64,000 nucleotides of DNA, taken from NCBI RefSeq assembly GCF_008364555.1, contig NZ_VTUC01000003.1, forward strand, positions 248,001-312,000, in the 5' to 3' direction. Position 1 is the first letter of the stretch, and every line of letters starts with the position of its first letter. Below are positions 32,511 through 41,301 of the stretch, piece by piece. This DNA comes from Enterobacter vonholyi. Its GTDB lineage: Bacteria > Pseudomonadota > Gammaproteobacteria > Enterobacterales > Enterobacteriaceae. Position numbers and translations under genes: made by a program. Below the pieces are notes generated by a model, which was given only the letters and a program-made list of their open reading frames with translations, was not told the origin of the DNA and ran no database searches.

Positions 32511-33563
32511 ATGAAATTATCTTACGTAACAACCGGCCTGCTGCTGGCGGGCCTGATGACAGGCTCCGCGCTGGCGGCGGATAAAATTGTTATTGCCCAC
32601 CGCGGCGCCAGCGGCTATCTGCCGGAGCATACGCTCCCGGCGAAAGCGATGGCCTATGCCCAGGGTGCGGATTACCTGGAGCAGGATCTGGTGATGACGA
32701 AGGACGACCAGCTGGTCGTCCTGCACGATCACTATCTTGACCGCGTGACGGACGTGGCGGATCGTTTCCCGGACCGCGCGCGCAAAGATGGCCGCTTCTA
32801 TGCCATCGACTTCACGCTGGCGGAGATCCGTTCCCTGAAGTTTACCGAGGGCTTTGAGATTGAAAACGGCAAGAAGGTGCAGGTCTATCCGGGACGTTTC
32901 CCGATGGGCAAATCTGACTTTCGCATTCATACCTTCCAGGAAGAGATTGAGTTTGTTCAGGGGCTGAACCACTCAACCGGTAAAAACATCGGCATCTATC
33001 CGGAAATCAAAGCGCCGTGGTTCCACCATCAGGAAGGAAAAGATATTGCCGCGAAGACGCTCGAGGTGCTGAAGCAGTACGGCTACACCGGCAAGAAGGA
33101 CAAGGTCTACCTGCAGTGTTTTGATGCCGCCGAGCTGAAACGCATCAAAACCGAGCTGGAGCCGAAGATGGGGATGGATCTCAATCTGGTGCAGCTGATT
33201 GCCTATACCGACTGGAATGAAACCCAGGAGAAGCAGCCGGACGGGAAGTGGGTTAACTACAGCTACGACTGGATGTTTAAGCCGGGCGCGATGAAGCAGA
33301 TTGCGCAGTACGCCGACGGCATCGGGCCGGATTACCACATGCTGGTGGCGGAAGGTTCAACGCCGGGTCACGTGAAGCTGACTGCGATGGTGAAAGAGGC
33401 GCACGCCAGCAGGATGCAGGTGCACCCGTATACCGTGCGTGCAGACCAGCTGCCGGAATATGCCACGGACGTGAATCAGCTTTATGAAGTGTTGTATAAG
33501 CAGGCGGGCGTGGACGGACTGTTTACGGATTTCCCGGATAAAGCGGTGACGTTCTTAAAATAG
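32511..33563 (+). CDS. glpQ: Periplasmic glycerophosphodiester phosphodiesterase
   Basis: GlpQ hydrolyses glycerophosphodiesters in the periplasm to glycerol-3-phosphate, which GlpT then imports. A signal peptide (LLLAGLMTGSALA, cleavage near residue 22) precedes IAHRGASGYLPEHT, which holds a catalytic histidine and metal-binding glutamate. EQDLVMTKDDQLVVLHDHYLDR has the second histidine, and GLFTDFPDKAV is the C-terminal barrel strand. The 350-residue length is close to the E. coli protein. Followed directly by a terminator. Confidence 0.96.
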   Translation: MKLSYVTTGLLLAGLMTGSALAADKIVIAHRGASGYLPEHTLPAKAMAYAQGADYLEQDLVMTKDDQLVVLHDHYLDRVTDVADRFPDRARKDGRFYAIDFTLAEIRSLKFTEGFEIENGKKVQVYPGRFPMGKSDFRIHTFQEEIEFVQGLNHSTGKNIGIYPEIKAPWFHHQEGKDIAAKTLEVLKQYGYTGKKDKVYLQCFDAAELKRIKTELEPKMGMDLNLVQLIAYTDWNETQEKQPDGKWVNYSYDWMFKPGAMKQIAQYADGIGPDYHMLVAEGSTPGHVKLTAMVKEAHASRMQVHPYTVRADQLPEYATDVNQLYEVLYKQAGVDGLFTDFPDKAVTFLK

Positions 33564-33589
33564 AAAAAAGGGCCGTAAGGCCCTTTTTT
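33564..33589. terminator. Bidirectional terminator between glpQ and yfaE
   Basis: AAAAAAGGGCC-GTAA-GGCCCTTTTTT is symmetrical, with an A-run left and a T-run right, so it can end transcription from glpTQ on + and from nrdAB-yfaE on -. It begins at the base after the glpQ stop and its right edge enters the yfaE stop codon at 33588. Confidence 0.9.
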
Positions 33590-33842
33590 ACATCTCGATC
33601 TCTATATCGCCTTTTGCCCGGCAGCAGCAGGGCAAAATTTCCCCTTCGTTGATAAAGGCCAGCGGCTCGGTCAGCCAGTCCACCTGGCCGGCGACCAGAC
33701 GGCAACGGCAGGAGCCGCAGTAGCCGGAACGACACTGGTACTCTACTTCTACCTGATGCGCCTCAAGCGCCACCAGCAGAGAAGGGTGCTCCTCCCGACA
33801 CAGTACCTCAGTGCCGGAAAGACTTAACGTGACGCGTGACAT
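33588..33842 (-). CDS. yfaE: Ferredoxin-like protein YfaE
   Basis: YfaE is a small plant-type [2Fe-2S] ferredoxin that maintains the diferric-tyrosyl cofactor of NrdB. The 84-residue protein has CRSGYCGSCRCRL followed by LPCCCR, giving the four cluster cysteines. Its ATG shares one base with the nrdB stop (TGATG), so it is coupled to nrdB. In E. coli inaA follows; here glpQ is directly beyond. Confidence 0.94.
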   Translation of the reverse strand: MSRVTLSLSGTEVLCREEHPSLLVALEAHQVEVEYQCRSGYCGSCRCRLVAGQVDWLTEPLAFINEGEILPCCCRAKGDIEIEM

Positions 33843-34972
33843 CAGAGCTGGAAGTTGCTCAGGTCGTCGGTGTTGACTTCAGAATCAATCTGACCGACCA
33901 GATAAGAGCTGACTTCCACTTCCTGCGGCGCAACCTGCACGTTATCGGACACCAGCCAGGTGTTGATCCACGGAATCGGGTTAGAGCGCGTCTGGAACGG
34001 AAGGTCGAGACCAACAGCCTGCATGCGGATGTTGGTGATGTACTCAACGTACTGGCACAGGATGTCTTTGTTCAGGCCAATCATGGAGCCGTCGCGGAAC
34101 AGGTAGTCTGCCCACTCTTTCTCCTGCTGAGCGGCCAGCACGAACAGGTCGTAGCACTCCTGCTTGCACTCTTCAGCGATTTCCGCCATCTCCGGATCGT
34201 CCGTACCGCTGCGCAGCAGGTTCAGCATGTGCTGGGTGCCGGTCAGGTGCAGGGCTTCATCACGGGCAATCAGACGGATGATTTTGGCGTTGCCTTCCAT
34301 CAGCTTGCGCTCGGCAAAGGCGAAGGAGCAGGCGAAGCTGACATAGAAGCGGATCGCTTCCAGCGCGTTGACGCTCATCAGGCACAGGTACAGCTGCTTT
34401 TTCAGCGCGCGCAGGTTCACGGTGATGGTTTTACCGTTCACGTGGTGGGTGCCTTCGCCCAGCAGGTGCCAGTAGCTGGTCATCTCGATCAGCTCGTCGT
34501 AGTAGTGAGCAATGCCTTCCGCGCGCTTCTGGATCTGCTCGTTGGTGACGATATCGTCAAACACAACCGCCGGATCGTTCACGATGTTGCGGATAATGTG
34601 CGTGTAAGAGCGGGAGTGAATGGTCTCGGAGAATGCCCAGGTTTCCACCCAGGTCTCCAGCTCAGGAATCGAGATCAGCGGCAGCAGCGCCACGTTAGGG
34701 CTACGTCCCTGAATGGAGTCCAGCAGCGTCTGGTACTTCAGGTTGCTGATGAAGATATGTTTTTCGTGATCCGGCAGCGACTGGTAGTCAATACGGTCGC
34801 GGGATACGTCCACTTCTTCCGGACGCCAGAAGAAGGAGAGTTGCTTTTCAATCAGCTTTTCGAAGATGTCATATTTTTGCTGATCGTAGCGTGCCACGTT
34901 GACCGGCTGGCCGAAGAACATCGGTTCTTTGAGCTGGTCGTTTTTCGTCTGTGAAAAGGTGGTATATGCCAT
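33842..34972 (-). CDS. nrdB: Ribonucleoside-diphosphate reductase class Ia beta subunit
   Basis: NrdB houses the diiron centre and tyrosyl radical for dNTP synthesis. The start [17 protein letters not shown] at 34972 gives 376 residues as in E. coli; a 44-residue in-frame extension would run into nrdA. The motif [19 protein letters not shown] holds iron ligands and the radical tyrosine, and [17 protein letters not shown] the remaining ligands. The C-terminal TDDLSNFQL tail is the peptide that docks on NrdA. It lies 49 bases after nrdA. Confidence 0.97.
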   Translation of the reverse strand: MAYTTFSQTKNDQLKEPMFFGQPVNVARYDQQKYDIFEKLIEKQLSFFWRPEEVDVSRDRIDYQSLPDHEKHIFISNLKYQTLLDSIQGRSPNVALLPLISIPELETWVETWAFSETIHSRSYTHIIRNIVNDPAVVFDDIVTNEQIQKRAEGIAHYYDELIEMTSYWHLLGEGTHHVNGKTITVNLRALKKQLYLCLMSVNALEAIRFYVSFACSFAFAERKLMEGNAKIIRLIARDEALHLTGTQHMLNLLRSGTDDPEMAEIAEECKQECYDLFVLAAQQEKEWADYLFRDGSMIGLNKDILCQYVEYITNIRMQAVGLDLPFQTRSNPIPWINTWLVSDNVQVAPQEVEVSSYLVGQIDSEVNTDDLSNFQL

Positions 34973-35021
34973 GAGTGTGTCCTGTCTTACGAAATAAAGG
35001 CGGGGATATCCCCGCCCTTCA

Positions 35022-37307
35022 TTAGATCTTACATGCGCCGCTTTCGCAGCCATCGTCCTGAATTGACGGTACCAGGTCGTCCTGCGCGTCTTCCGCACCA
35101 TCACGGGTGTTGTGATAGTACAGGGTTTTCACGCCAAATTTGTAGGCGGTGAGCAGGTCTTTCAGCAGTTGCTGCATCGGGACCTTGCCTGACGGGAAGC
35201 GCGTCGGGTCATAGTTTGTATTGGCAGAGATCGACTGGTCGATAAACTTCTGCATGATACCCACCAGCTGCAGGTAGCCGTCGTTGTTTGGCATTTCCCA
35301 CAGCAGCTCGTAGTTGTCACCCAGCGTCTCGTAATCCGGTACCACCTGACGCAGCACGCCGTCTTTCGACGCTTTAATGCTGACGTGGCCGCGCGGTGGC
35401 TCAATACCGTTGGTGGCGTTAGAGATCTGCGAAGAGGTCTCAGACGGCATCAGGGCAGAGAGCGTGGAGTTACGCAGGCCGTGAGTCTTGATGGACTCGC
35501 GCAGGCCTTCCCAGTCGAGGTGCAGCGGCTCGCTGACAATCGCATCCAGGTCTTTCTTGTAGGTGTCGATTGGCAGAATGCCTTTCGCGTAGGTGGTTTC
35601 GTTGAACCACGGGCACGCGCCTTGCTCTTTCGCCAGCTCGTTGGACGCTTTCATCAGGTAGTACTGAATCGCTTCGAACGTCTGGTGCGTCAGGTTGTTG
35701 GCGCTGCCGTCAGAGTAACGCTTGCCGTTTTTCGCCAGCCAGTAGGCGAAGTTGATCACGCCGATACCCAGGGTACGGCGGCCCATCGCACCGCGTTTAG
35801 CGGCCGGGATTGGGTAATCCTGGTAGTCCAGAAGGGCGTCGAGCGCACGAACCGCCAGCACGGCCAGCTCTTCCAGCTCGTCCAGGCTCTTAATCGCGCC
35901 CAGGTTGAACGCGGACAGCGTACACAGCGCGATTTCGCCGTTTTCGTCGTTCACGTCTTCCAGCGGTTTGGTCGGCAGGGCGATCTCCAGGCACAGGTTA
36001 GACTGGCGCACTGGCGCAACCACCGGATCAAACGGGCTGTGGGTGTTGCAGTGGTCAACGTTCTGGATGTAGATACGGCCGGTAGAGGCACGTTCCTGCA
36101 TCATCAGGGAGAACAGGTCTACCGCCTTCACGCGCTGCTTACGGATGCTGTCGTCTTTTTCGTATTTGGTGTACAGACACTCGAACTCGTCCTGATCGGC
36201 AAAGAACGCGTCATACAGGCCCGGGACGTCGGACGGGCTGAACAGGGTGATGTCTTCGCCTTTCAGCAGACGGGTGTACATCAGCTTGTTGATCTGCACG
36301 CCGTAGTCCATGTGACGCACGCGGTTGCCTTCCACGCCTCGGTTGTTTTTCAGAACCAGCAGGCTTTCCACTTCCAGGTGCCACATCGGGTAGAACAGGG
36401 TCGCAGCACCGCCGCGCACGCCGCCCTGTGAGCAGGATTTTACGGCCGTCTGGAAGTGTTTATAGAACGGGATACAGCCGGTGTGGAACGCTTCACCGCC
36501 GCGAATCGGGCTGCCCAGCGCACGGATGCGACCGGCGTTGATGCCGATACCGGCACGCTGGGAGACGTATTTCACGATGGCGCTGGAGGTGGCGTTGATT
36601 GAATCCAGGCTGTCACCACACTCGATCAGTACGCAGGAGCTGAACTGACGGGTTGGGGTACGCACGCCAGACATGATCGGCGTCGGCAGAGAAATCTTGA
36701 ACGTGGATACCGCATCGTAGAAACGCTTCACGTAATCCAGACGGGTGTCACGCGGGTAGTTAGAGAACAGGCAGGCTGCCACCAGAATGTAGAGGAACTG
36801 GGCGCTTTCGTAGATCTCACCGGTTACACGGTTCTGAACCAGGTATTTGCCTTCGAGCTGCTTCACCGCCGCGTAGGAGAAGTTCATGTCGCGCCAGTGA
36901 TCGATAAACCCGTTCATCTGCTCGAACTCTTCTTCCGTATAGTCTTCCAGCAGATGCGTGTCGTATTTGCCCAGCTCAACCATTTTCACCACGTGATCGT
37001 AAAGCTTCGGCGGCTCAAACTGGCCGTAGGCTTTTTTACGCAGGTGGAAAATCGCCAGACGTGCAGCGAGGTACTGATAATCCGGTGCTTCGCGGGAGAT
37101 GAGGTCTGCCGCTGCTTTAATGATCGTTTCGTGGATATCAGACGTTTTGATGCCGTCGTAGAACTGAATGTGGGAGCGCAGTTCAACCTGGGAGATAGAT
37201 ACGTTGTTCAGTCCTTCTGCTGCCCAGTCGAGAACTCGATGGATTTTGTCCAGATTGATACGCTCGGTAGTACCGTCGCGCTTTGTCACCAGCAGACTCT
37301 GATTCAT
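35022..37307 (-). CDS. nrdA: Ribonucleoside-diphosphate reductase class Ia alpha subunit
   Basis: NrdA is the catalytic and allosteric subunit. The start [19 protein letters not shown] at 37307 gives 761 residues, as in E. coli; an in-frame ATG 16 codons upstream lies in the control region. The N-terminal ATP-cone (residues ~5-95), the active-site [11 protein letters not shown] cysteine, SNLCLEI, the radical-transfer pair in YYHNTRDG and the C-terminal redox pair CESGACKI are all present. Control by DnaA and NrdR is suggested by the upstream sites. Confidence 0.97.
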   Translation of the reverse strand: MNQSLLVTKRDGTTERINLDKIHRVLDWAAEGLNNVSISQVELRSHIQFYDGIKTSDIHETIIKAAADLISREAPDYQYLAARLAIFHLRKKAYGQFEPPKLYDHVVKMVELGKYDTHLLEDYTEEEFEQMNGFIDHWRDMNFSYAAVKQLEGKYLVQNRVTGEIYESAQFLYILVAACLFSNYPRDTRLDYVKRFYDAVSTFKISLPTPIMSGVRTPTRQFSSCVLIECGDSLDSINATSSAIVKYVSQRAGIGINAGRIRALGSPIRGGEAFHTGCIPFYKHFQTAVKSCSQGGVRGGAATLFYPMWHLEVESLLVLKNNRGVEGNRVRHMDYGVQINKLMYTRLLKGEDITLFSPSDVPGLYDAFFADQDEFECLYTKYEKDDSIRKQRVKAVDLFSLMMQERASTGRIYIQNVDHCNTHSPFDPVVAPVRQSNLCLEIALPTKPLEDVNDENGEIALCTLSAFNLGAIKSLDELEELAVLAVRALDALLDYQDYPIPAAKRGAMGRRTLGIGVINFAYWLAKNGKRYSDGSANNLTHQTFEAIQYYLMKASNELAKEQGACPWFNETTYAKGILPIDTYKKDLDAIVSEPLHLDWEGLRESIKTHGLRNSTLSALMPSETSSQISNATNGIEPPRGHVSIKASKDGVLRQVVPDYETLGDNYELLWEMPNNDGYLQLVGIMQKFIDQSISANTNYDPTRFPSGKVPMQQLLKDLLTAYKFGVKTLYYHNTRDGAEDAQDDLVPSIQDDGCESGACKI

Positions 37308-37347
37308 GTGGGTTTTACCTGTCCGTGAAATAAAAAATATCCCCCGT

Positions 37348-37386
37348 TTATCCACAGATCCGTCTTGTGACTAACTCTGTGGATAA
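37348..37386. promoter_or_regulatory. Inverted pair of DnaA boxes upstream of nrdA
   Basis: TTATCCACA at 37348-37356 and its inverse TGTGGATAA at 37378-37386 are both perfect matches to the strong DnaA box. They lie 41-79 bases before the nrdA start. DnaA regulation of nrdAB, tying dNTP supply to replication, is established in E. coli; the arrangement here supports the same. Confidence 0.85.
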
Positions 37387-37389
37387 ATA

Positions 37390-37430
37390 CTACATGTAGG
37401 GGGTTTGCGATAAGAAAAACGCTATATGGT
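37390..37430. promoter_or_regulatory. Paired NrdR boxes upstream of nrdA
   Basis: Two palindromes resembling NrdR boxes occur: CTACATGTAG (37390-37399) and GCTATATGGT (37421-37430). Their centres are about 31 bases apart, three helical turns, as expected for tandem NrdR sites. The first directly follows a DnaA box. Beyond 37430 to the ubiG stop (37655) the sequence is AT-rich and I see nothing further to name. Confidence 0.65.
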
Positions 37431-37654
37431 GAGTATTCTAGTATCGAATCTTTTCAGCACAAGGGTTGATTTTGGCGTTAAATTGAGGTTGTGAAAGGGT
37501 AAAAAAGGCTAAGTCCTCGTACCGTAAGGCCTGGAAGACATGTCAATAATTAAGAAAAAAAATTCAAAATTTGATCGAGTGCTGATTTCTTCAACGGGAG
37601 GTCAGAATTGCGCAACATGATGTCGCGCAATCTTTATAAGAATAACGAATGACG

Positions 37655-38383
37655 TTAGTCGTTTTTGGCGGTTGTGTGCAACATATAGTTAACATCAACG
37701 CCCGGTGCGAGTTTGAATTTATTGGTTAGCGGATTGTAGTGCAGGCCGGTGATGTGCTGCTCTTTGAGCCACGTCTGGTCAACCCAGCTTAACAGCTCCG
37801 CAGGCTTGATGAATTTCTTCACGTCGTGCGTCCCTTTCGGCACCATGCGCAGTACATACTCCGCGCCAACGACGGCCATCAGCCACGCTTTACCGTTACG
37901 GTTGATGGTTGAGAAGAAGACCTGGCCGCCCGGCTTCACCAGTTTTGCACAGGCATGTACCACCGACTGCGGATCGGGTACGTGCTCCAGCATCTCCATG
38001 CAGGTCACCACATCGTACTGATGGGCGTGTTTTGCCGCGTGTTCTTCCACGGTTTCCTGCACGTAGTCTACCTGTATGCCAGACTCCAGCGCATGAAGAC
38101 GGGCAACCTGCAGAGGTTCAAAGCCCATATCCAGGCCCGTGACGTTCGCCCCTTCGCGCGCCATGCTTTCCGCGAGGATGCCGCCGCCGCAGCCGACGTC
38201 GAGCACTTTCTTACCGAACAGGCCGCCGGAACGCTCCGCGATATAGCCCAGACGCAGCGGATTAATGCGATGCAGCGGTTTGAACTCACCTTCGAGATCC
38301 CACCAGCGGGACGCCACCGCTTCAAATTTGGCAATCTCTTCGTGGTCGACGTTGTGAGCCACCGGGGATTTTTCGGCATTCAT
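37655..38383 (-). CDS. ubiG: Ubiquinone O-methyltransferase UbiG
   Basis: UbiG performs both O-methylations in ubiquinone synthesis. The 242-residue protein has the SAM-binding motif [16 protein letters not shown] and the conserved [13 protein letters not shown] and FFSTINRN segments. The start is preceded on the minus strand by AAGGAG. It is divergent from gyrA over 146 bases. In E. coli a large autotransporter gene, yfaL, lies between ubiG and nrdA; here there is only the 347-base nrd control region. Confidence 0.96.
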   Translation of the reverse strand: MNAEKSPVAHNVDHEEIAKFEAVASRWWDLEGEFKPLHRINPLRLGYIAERSGGLFGKKVLDVGCGGGILAESMAREGANVTGLDMGFEPLQVARLHALESGIQVDYVQETVEEHAAKHAHQYDVVTCMEMLEHVPDPQSVVHACAKLVKPGGQVFFSTINRNGKAWLMAVVGAEYVLRMVPKGTHDVKKFIKPAELLSWVDQTWLKEQHITGLHYNPLTNKFKLAPGVDVNYMLHTTAKND

Positions 38384-38454
38384 GGGCGCTTTTACTCCTT
38401 ATTTAGCAAGACAAAGGAGTATATCAGGCAATCCCCGTGAATAAAGCGTATAGG

Positions 38455-38485
38455 TTTACCTCAATCACCTCGGCTGTGTTATAAT
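38455..38485 (+). promoter_or_regulatory. Probable gyrA promoter
   Basis: TATAAT at 38480-38485 is preceded by TGT, giving an extended -10 (TGnTATAAT). TTTACC at 38455-38460 is a possible -35 at a long 19-base spacing, and a G+C stretch (GCGACC) follows the -10. This is compatible with the relaxation-stimulated gyrA promoter of E. coli. Confidence 0.6.
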
Positions 38486-38529
38486 TTGCGACCTTTGAAT
38501 CCGGGATACAGTAGAGGGATAGCGGTTAG

Positions 38530-41166
38530 ATGAGCGACCTTGCGAGAGAAATTACACCGGTTAACATCGAGGAAGAGCTGAAGAGCTCCTATCTGGACTA
38601 TGCGATGTCGGTCATTGTTGGCCGTGCGCTGCCGGACGTCCGCGATGGCCTGAAGCCGGTACACCGTCGCGTACTATACGCCATGAACGTATTGGGCAAT
38701 GACTGGAATAAAGCCTATAAAAAATCTGCCCGCGTCGTCGGTGACGTCATCGGTAAATATCACCCGCATGGTGATACCGCCGTTTATGACACCATCGTTC
38801 GTATGGCGCAGCCATTCTCCTTGCGCTACATGCTGGTAGATGGTCAGGGTAACTTTGGTTCAGTCGACGGCGACTCCGCTGCGGCGATGCGTTATACGGA
38901 AATCCGTATGTCGAAAATCGCTCATGAGCTGATGGCCGACCTGGAAAAAGAGACCGTTGATTTCGTCGATAACTACGACGGCACCGAGCGCATCCCAGAT
39001 GTGATGCCAACCAAGATCCCGAACCTGTTGGTTAACGGTTCTTCCGGTATCGCGGTCGGTATGGCAACCAACATTCCGCCGCACAACATCACGGAAGTGA
39101 TCAACGGCTGCCTGGCCTATATCGACGATGAAGACATCAGCATTGAAGGGCTGATGACACACATTCCGGGCCCGGACTTCCCGACGGCGGCGATCATCAA
39201 TGGTCGTCGCGGTATTGAAGAAGCGTACCGTACCGGCCGCGGCAAGATTTACATCCGTGCCCGCGCCGAAGTGGAAGCGGACGCCAAAACCGGCCGTGAA
39301 ACCATTATTGTTCACGAGATCCCGTATCAGGTGAACAAAGCGCGTCTGATTGAAAAAATCGCCGAGCTGGTAAAAGAAAAACGTGTTGAAGGCATCAGCG
39401 CGCTGCGTGACGAGTCTGACAAAGACGGTATGCGCATCGTGATTGAGATCAAACGCGACGCGGTGGGTGAGGTTGTGCTGAACAACCTGTACTCCCAGAC
39501 TCAGCTTCAGGTCTCCTTCGGTATCAACATGGTTGCGCTGCACCATGGTCAGCCGAAGATCATGAACCTGAAAGAGATCCTGAGCGCGTTCGTTCGTCAC
39601 CGTCGTGAAGTGGTGACCCGTCGTACCATCTTCGAACTGCGCAAAGCGCGCGATCGTGCGCACATCCTTGAAGCGCTGGCGGTTGCGCTGGCCAACATCG
39701 ACCCGATTATCGAACTGATCCGTCGTGCGCCAACCCCGGCAGAAGCGAAAACTGCGCTGATTTCCCGTCCGTGGGATCTGGGCAACGTCGCTGCGATGCT
39801 GGAACGTGCGGGCGATGACGCAGCGCGTCCTGAGTGGCTGGAACCTGAATTCGGCGTACGTGACGGTCAGTACTACCTGACTGAACAGCAGGCCCAGGCG
39901 ATTCTGGATCTGCGTCTGCAGAAACTGACCGGCCTTGAGCATGAAAAACTGCTCGACGAATACAAAGAGCTGCTGGAACAGATTGCTGAACTGCTGCACA
40001 TTCTGGGCAGCGCAGAGCGCCTGATGGAAGTGATCCGCGAAGAGCTGGAGCTGGTCCGCGATCAGTTCGGCGACGAGCGCCGCACCGAAATCACCGCCAA
40101 CAGCGCGGACATCAACATCGAAGACCTGATCAACCAGGAAGACGTTGTTGTGACCCTGTCTCACCAGGGCTACGTGAAGTATCAGCCGTTAACGGACTAC
40201 GAAGCACAGCGTCGTGGCGGTAAAGGGAAATCTGCAGCACGTATTAAAGAAGAAGACTTTATTGACCGCCTGCTGGTGGCGAACACCCACGACACGATCC
40301 TCTGCTTCTCCAGCCGCGGTCGTCTGTACTGGATGAAAGTCTATCAGCTGCCGGAAGCAAGCCGCGGCGCGCGTGGTCGTCCAATCGTTAACCTGCTGCC
40401 GCTGGAAGCGAACGAACGTATCACCGCTATTCTGCCGGTACGCGAGTACGAAGAGGGCGTGAACGTCTTTATGGCGACCGCCAGCGGTACCGTGAAGAAA
40501 ACCGCGCTGACCGAATTCAGCCGTCCGCGTTCTGCCGGTATTATCGCCGTGAACCTGAACGAAGGCGACGAGCTGATTGGCGTGGATCTGACCTCGGGAT
40601 CTGATGAAGTCATGCTGTTCTCTGCGGCCGGTAAAGTGGTGCGCTTCAAAGAAGACGCCGTCCGTGCAATGGGCCGTACCGCGACGGGCGTGCGTGGTAT
40701 CAAGCTGGCTGGCGAAGACAGCGTTGTTTCTCTGATTATTCCGCGCGGTGAAGGGGCTATCCTGACCGTGACGCAGAATGGTTACGGTAAACGTACGGCG
40801 GAAGGGGAATACCCAACCAAGTCTCGCGGCACCCAGGGCGTTATCTCCATCAAGGTGACCGAGCGCAACGGTTCCGTTGTCGGCGCGGTGCAGGTGGACG
40901 ATGCGGATCAGATCATGATGATCACCGATGCGGGTACGCTGGTGCGTACCCGCGTGTCTGAGATCAGCGTGGTGGGTCGTAACACCCAGGGCGTGATCCT
41001 CATCCGTACAGCGGAAGATGAAAACGTGGTGGGTCTGCAGCGCGTTGCCGAGCCGGTGGATGACGAAGAGCTCGACTCCATCGACGGCAGCGTTGCGGAA
41101 GGCGATGATGATATCGCGCCGGAAGCCGACACCGACGATGACGTAGCGGATGACGCTGACGAGTAA
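38530..41166 (+). CDS. gyrA: DNA gyrase subunit A
   Basis: GyrA cleaves and rejoins DNA to introduce negative supercoils with GyrB. The 878-residue protein has the N-terminal breakage-reunion domain with the catalytic tyrosine in AAMRYTEIR (residue 122), the GyrA-box QRRGGKG near residue 560 at the start of the C-terminal wrapping domain, and an acidic tail. In the quinolone-resistance-determining region, [12 protein letters not shown] has threonine at position 83 (codon ACC, 38776-38778), where E. coli has serine; Asp87 is unchanged. Confidence 0.98.
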   Translation: MSDLAREITPVNIEEELKSSYLDYAMSVIVGRALPDVRDGLKPVHRRVLYAMNVLGNDWNKAYKKSARVVGDVIGKYHPHGDTAVYDTIVRMAQPFSLRYMLVDGQGNFGSVDGDSAAAMRYTEIRMSKIAHELMADLEKETVDFVDNYDGTERIPDVMPTKIPNLLVNGSSGIAVGMATNIPPHNITEVINGCLAYIDDEDISIEGLMTHIPGPDFPTAAIINGRRGIEEAYRTGRGKIYIRARAEVEADAKTGRETIIVHEIPYQVNKARLIEKIAELVKEKRVEGISALRDESDKDGMRIVIEIKRDAVGEVVLNNLYSQTQLQVSFGINMVALHHGQPKIMNLKEILSAFVRHRREVVTRRTIFELRKARDRAHILEALAVALANIDPIIELIRRAPTPAEAKTALISRPWDLGNVAAMLERAGDDAARPEWLEPEFGVRDGQYYLTEQQAQAILDLRLQKLTGLEHEKLLDEYKELLEQIAELLHILGSAERLMEVIREELELVRDQFGDERRTEITANSADINIEDLINQEDVVVTLSHQGYVKYQPLTDYEAQRRGGKGKSAARIKEEDFIDRLLVANTHDTILCFSSRGRLYWMKVYQLPEASRGARGRPIVNLLPLEANERITAILPVREYEEGVNVFMATASGTVKKTALTEFSRPRSAGIIAVNLNEGDELIGVDLTSGSDEVMLFSAAGKVVRFKEDAVRAMGRTATGVRGIKLAGEDSVVSLIIPRGEGAILTVTQNGYGKRTAEGEYPTKSRGTQGVISIKVTERNGSVVGAVQVDDADQIMMITDAGTLVRTRVSEISVVGRNTQGVILIRTAEDENVVGLQRVAEPVDDEELDSIDGSVAEGDDDIAPEADTDDDVADDADE

Positions 41167-41178
41167 TGTCTCCTGATG

Positions 41179-41213
41179 CAAAAAAGGGCCGGATTCCGGC
41201 CCTTTTCTTTTGC
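41179..41213 (+). terminator. Terminator after gyrA
   Basis: AAAAGGGCCGG-ATT-CCGGCCCTTTT is a perfect stem with A- and T-rich flanks, 13 bases after the gyrA stop. The outer TGCAAAA / TTTTGCA bases extend the symmetry. Confidence 0.9.
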
Positions 41214-41301
41214 ATTAGCAGATAAGTCAACGTTGCGACCTGGCGCGTTTACCGCTACCTTAACCACATTCTTTTGACCCCGACGGCGGAGCCTCGCCCC
41301 C

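Noticed and set aside
33836..34954. 372-codon open frame antisense to nrdB
   Set aside because: It exactly covers a gene conserved from start to stop. No independent evidence for coding.
35385..36431. 348-codon open frame antisense to nrdA
   Set aside because: Shadow frame within nrdA with no domain or start signal.
38860..40164. 434-codon open frame antisense to gyrA
   Set aside because: Shadow of gyrA codons; no family features.
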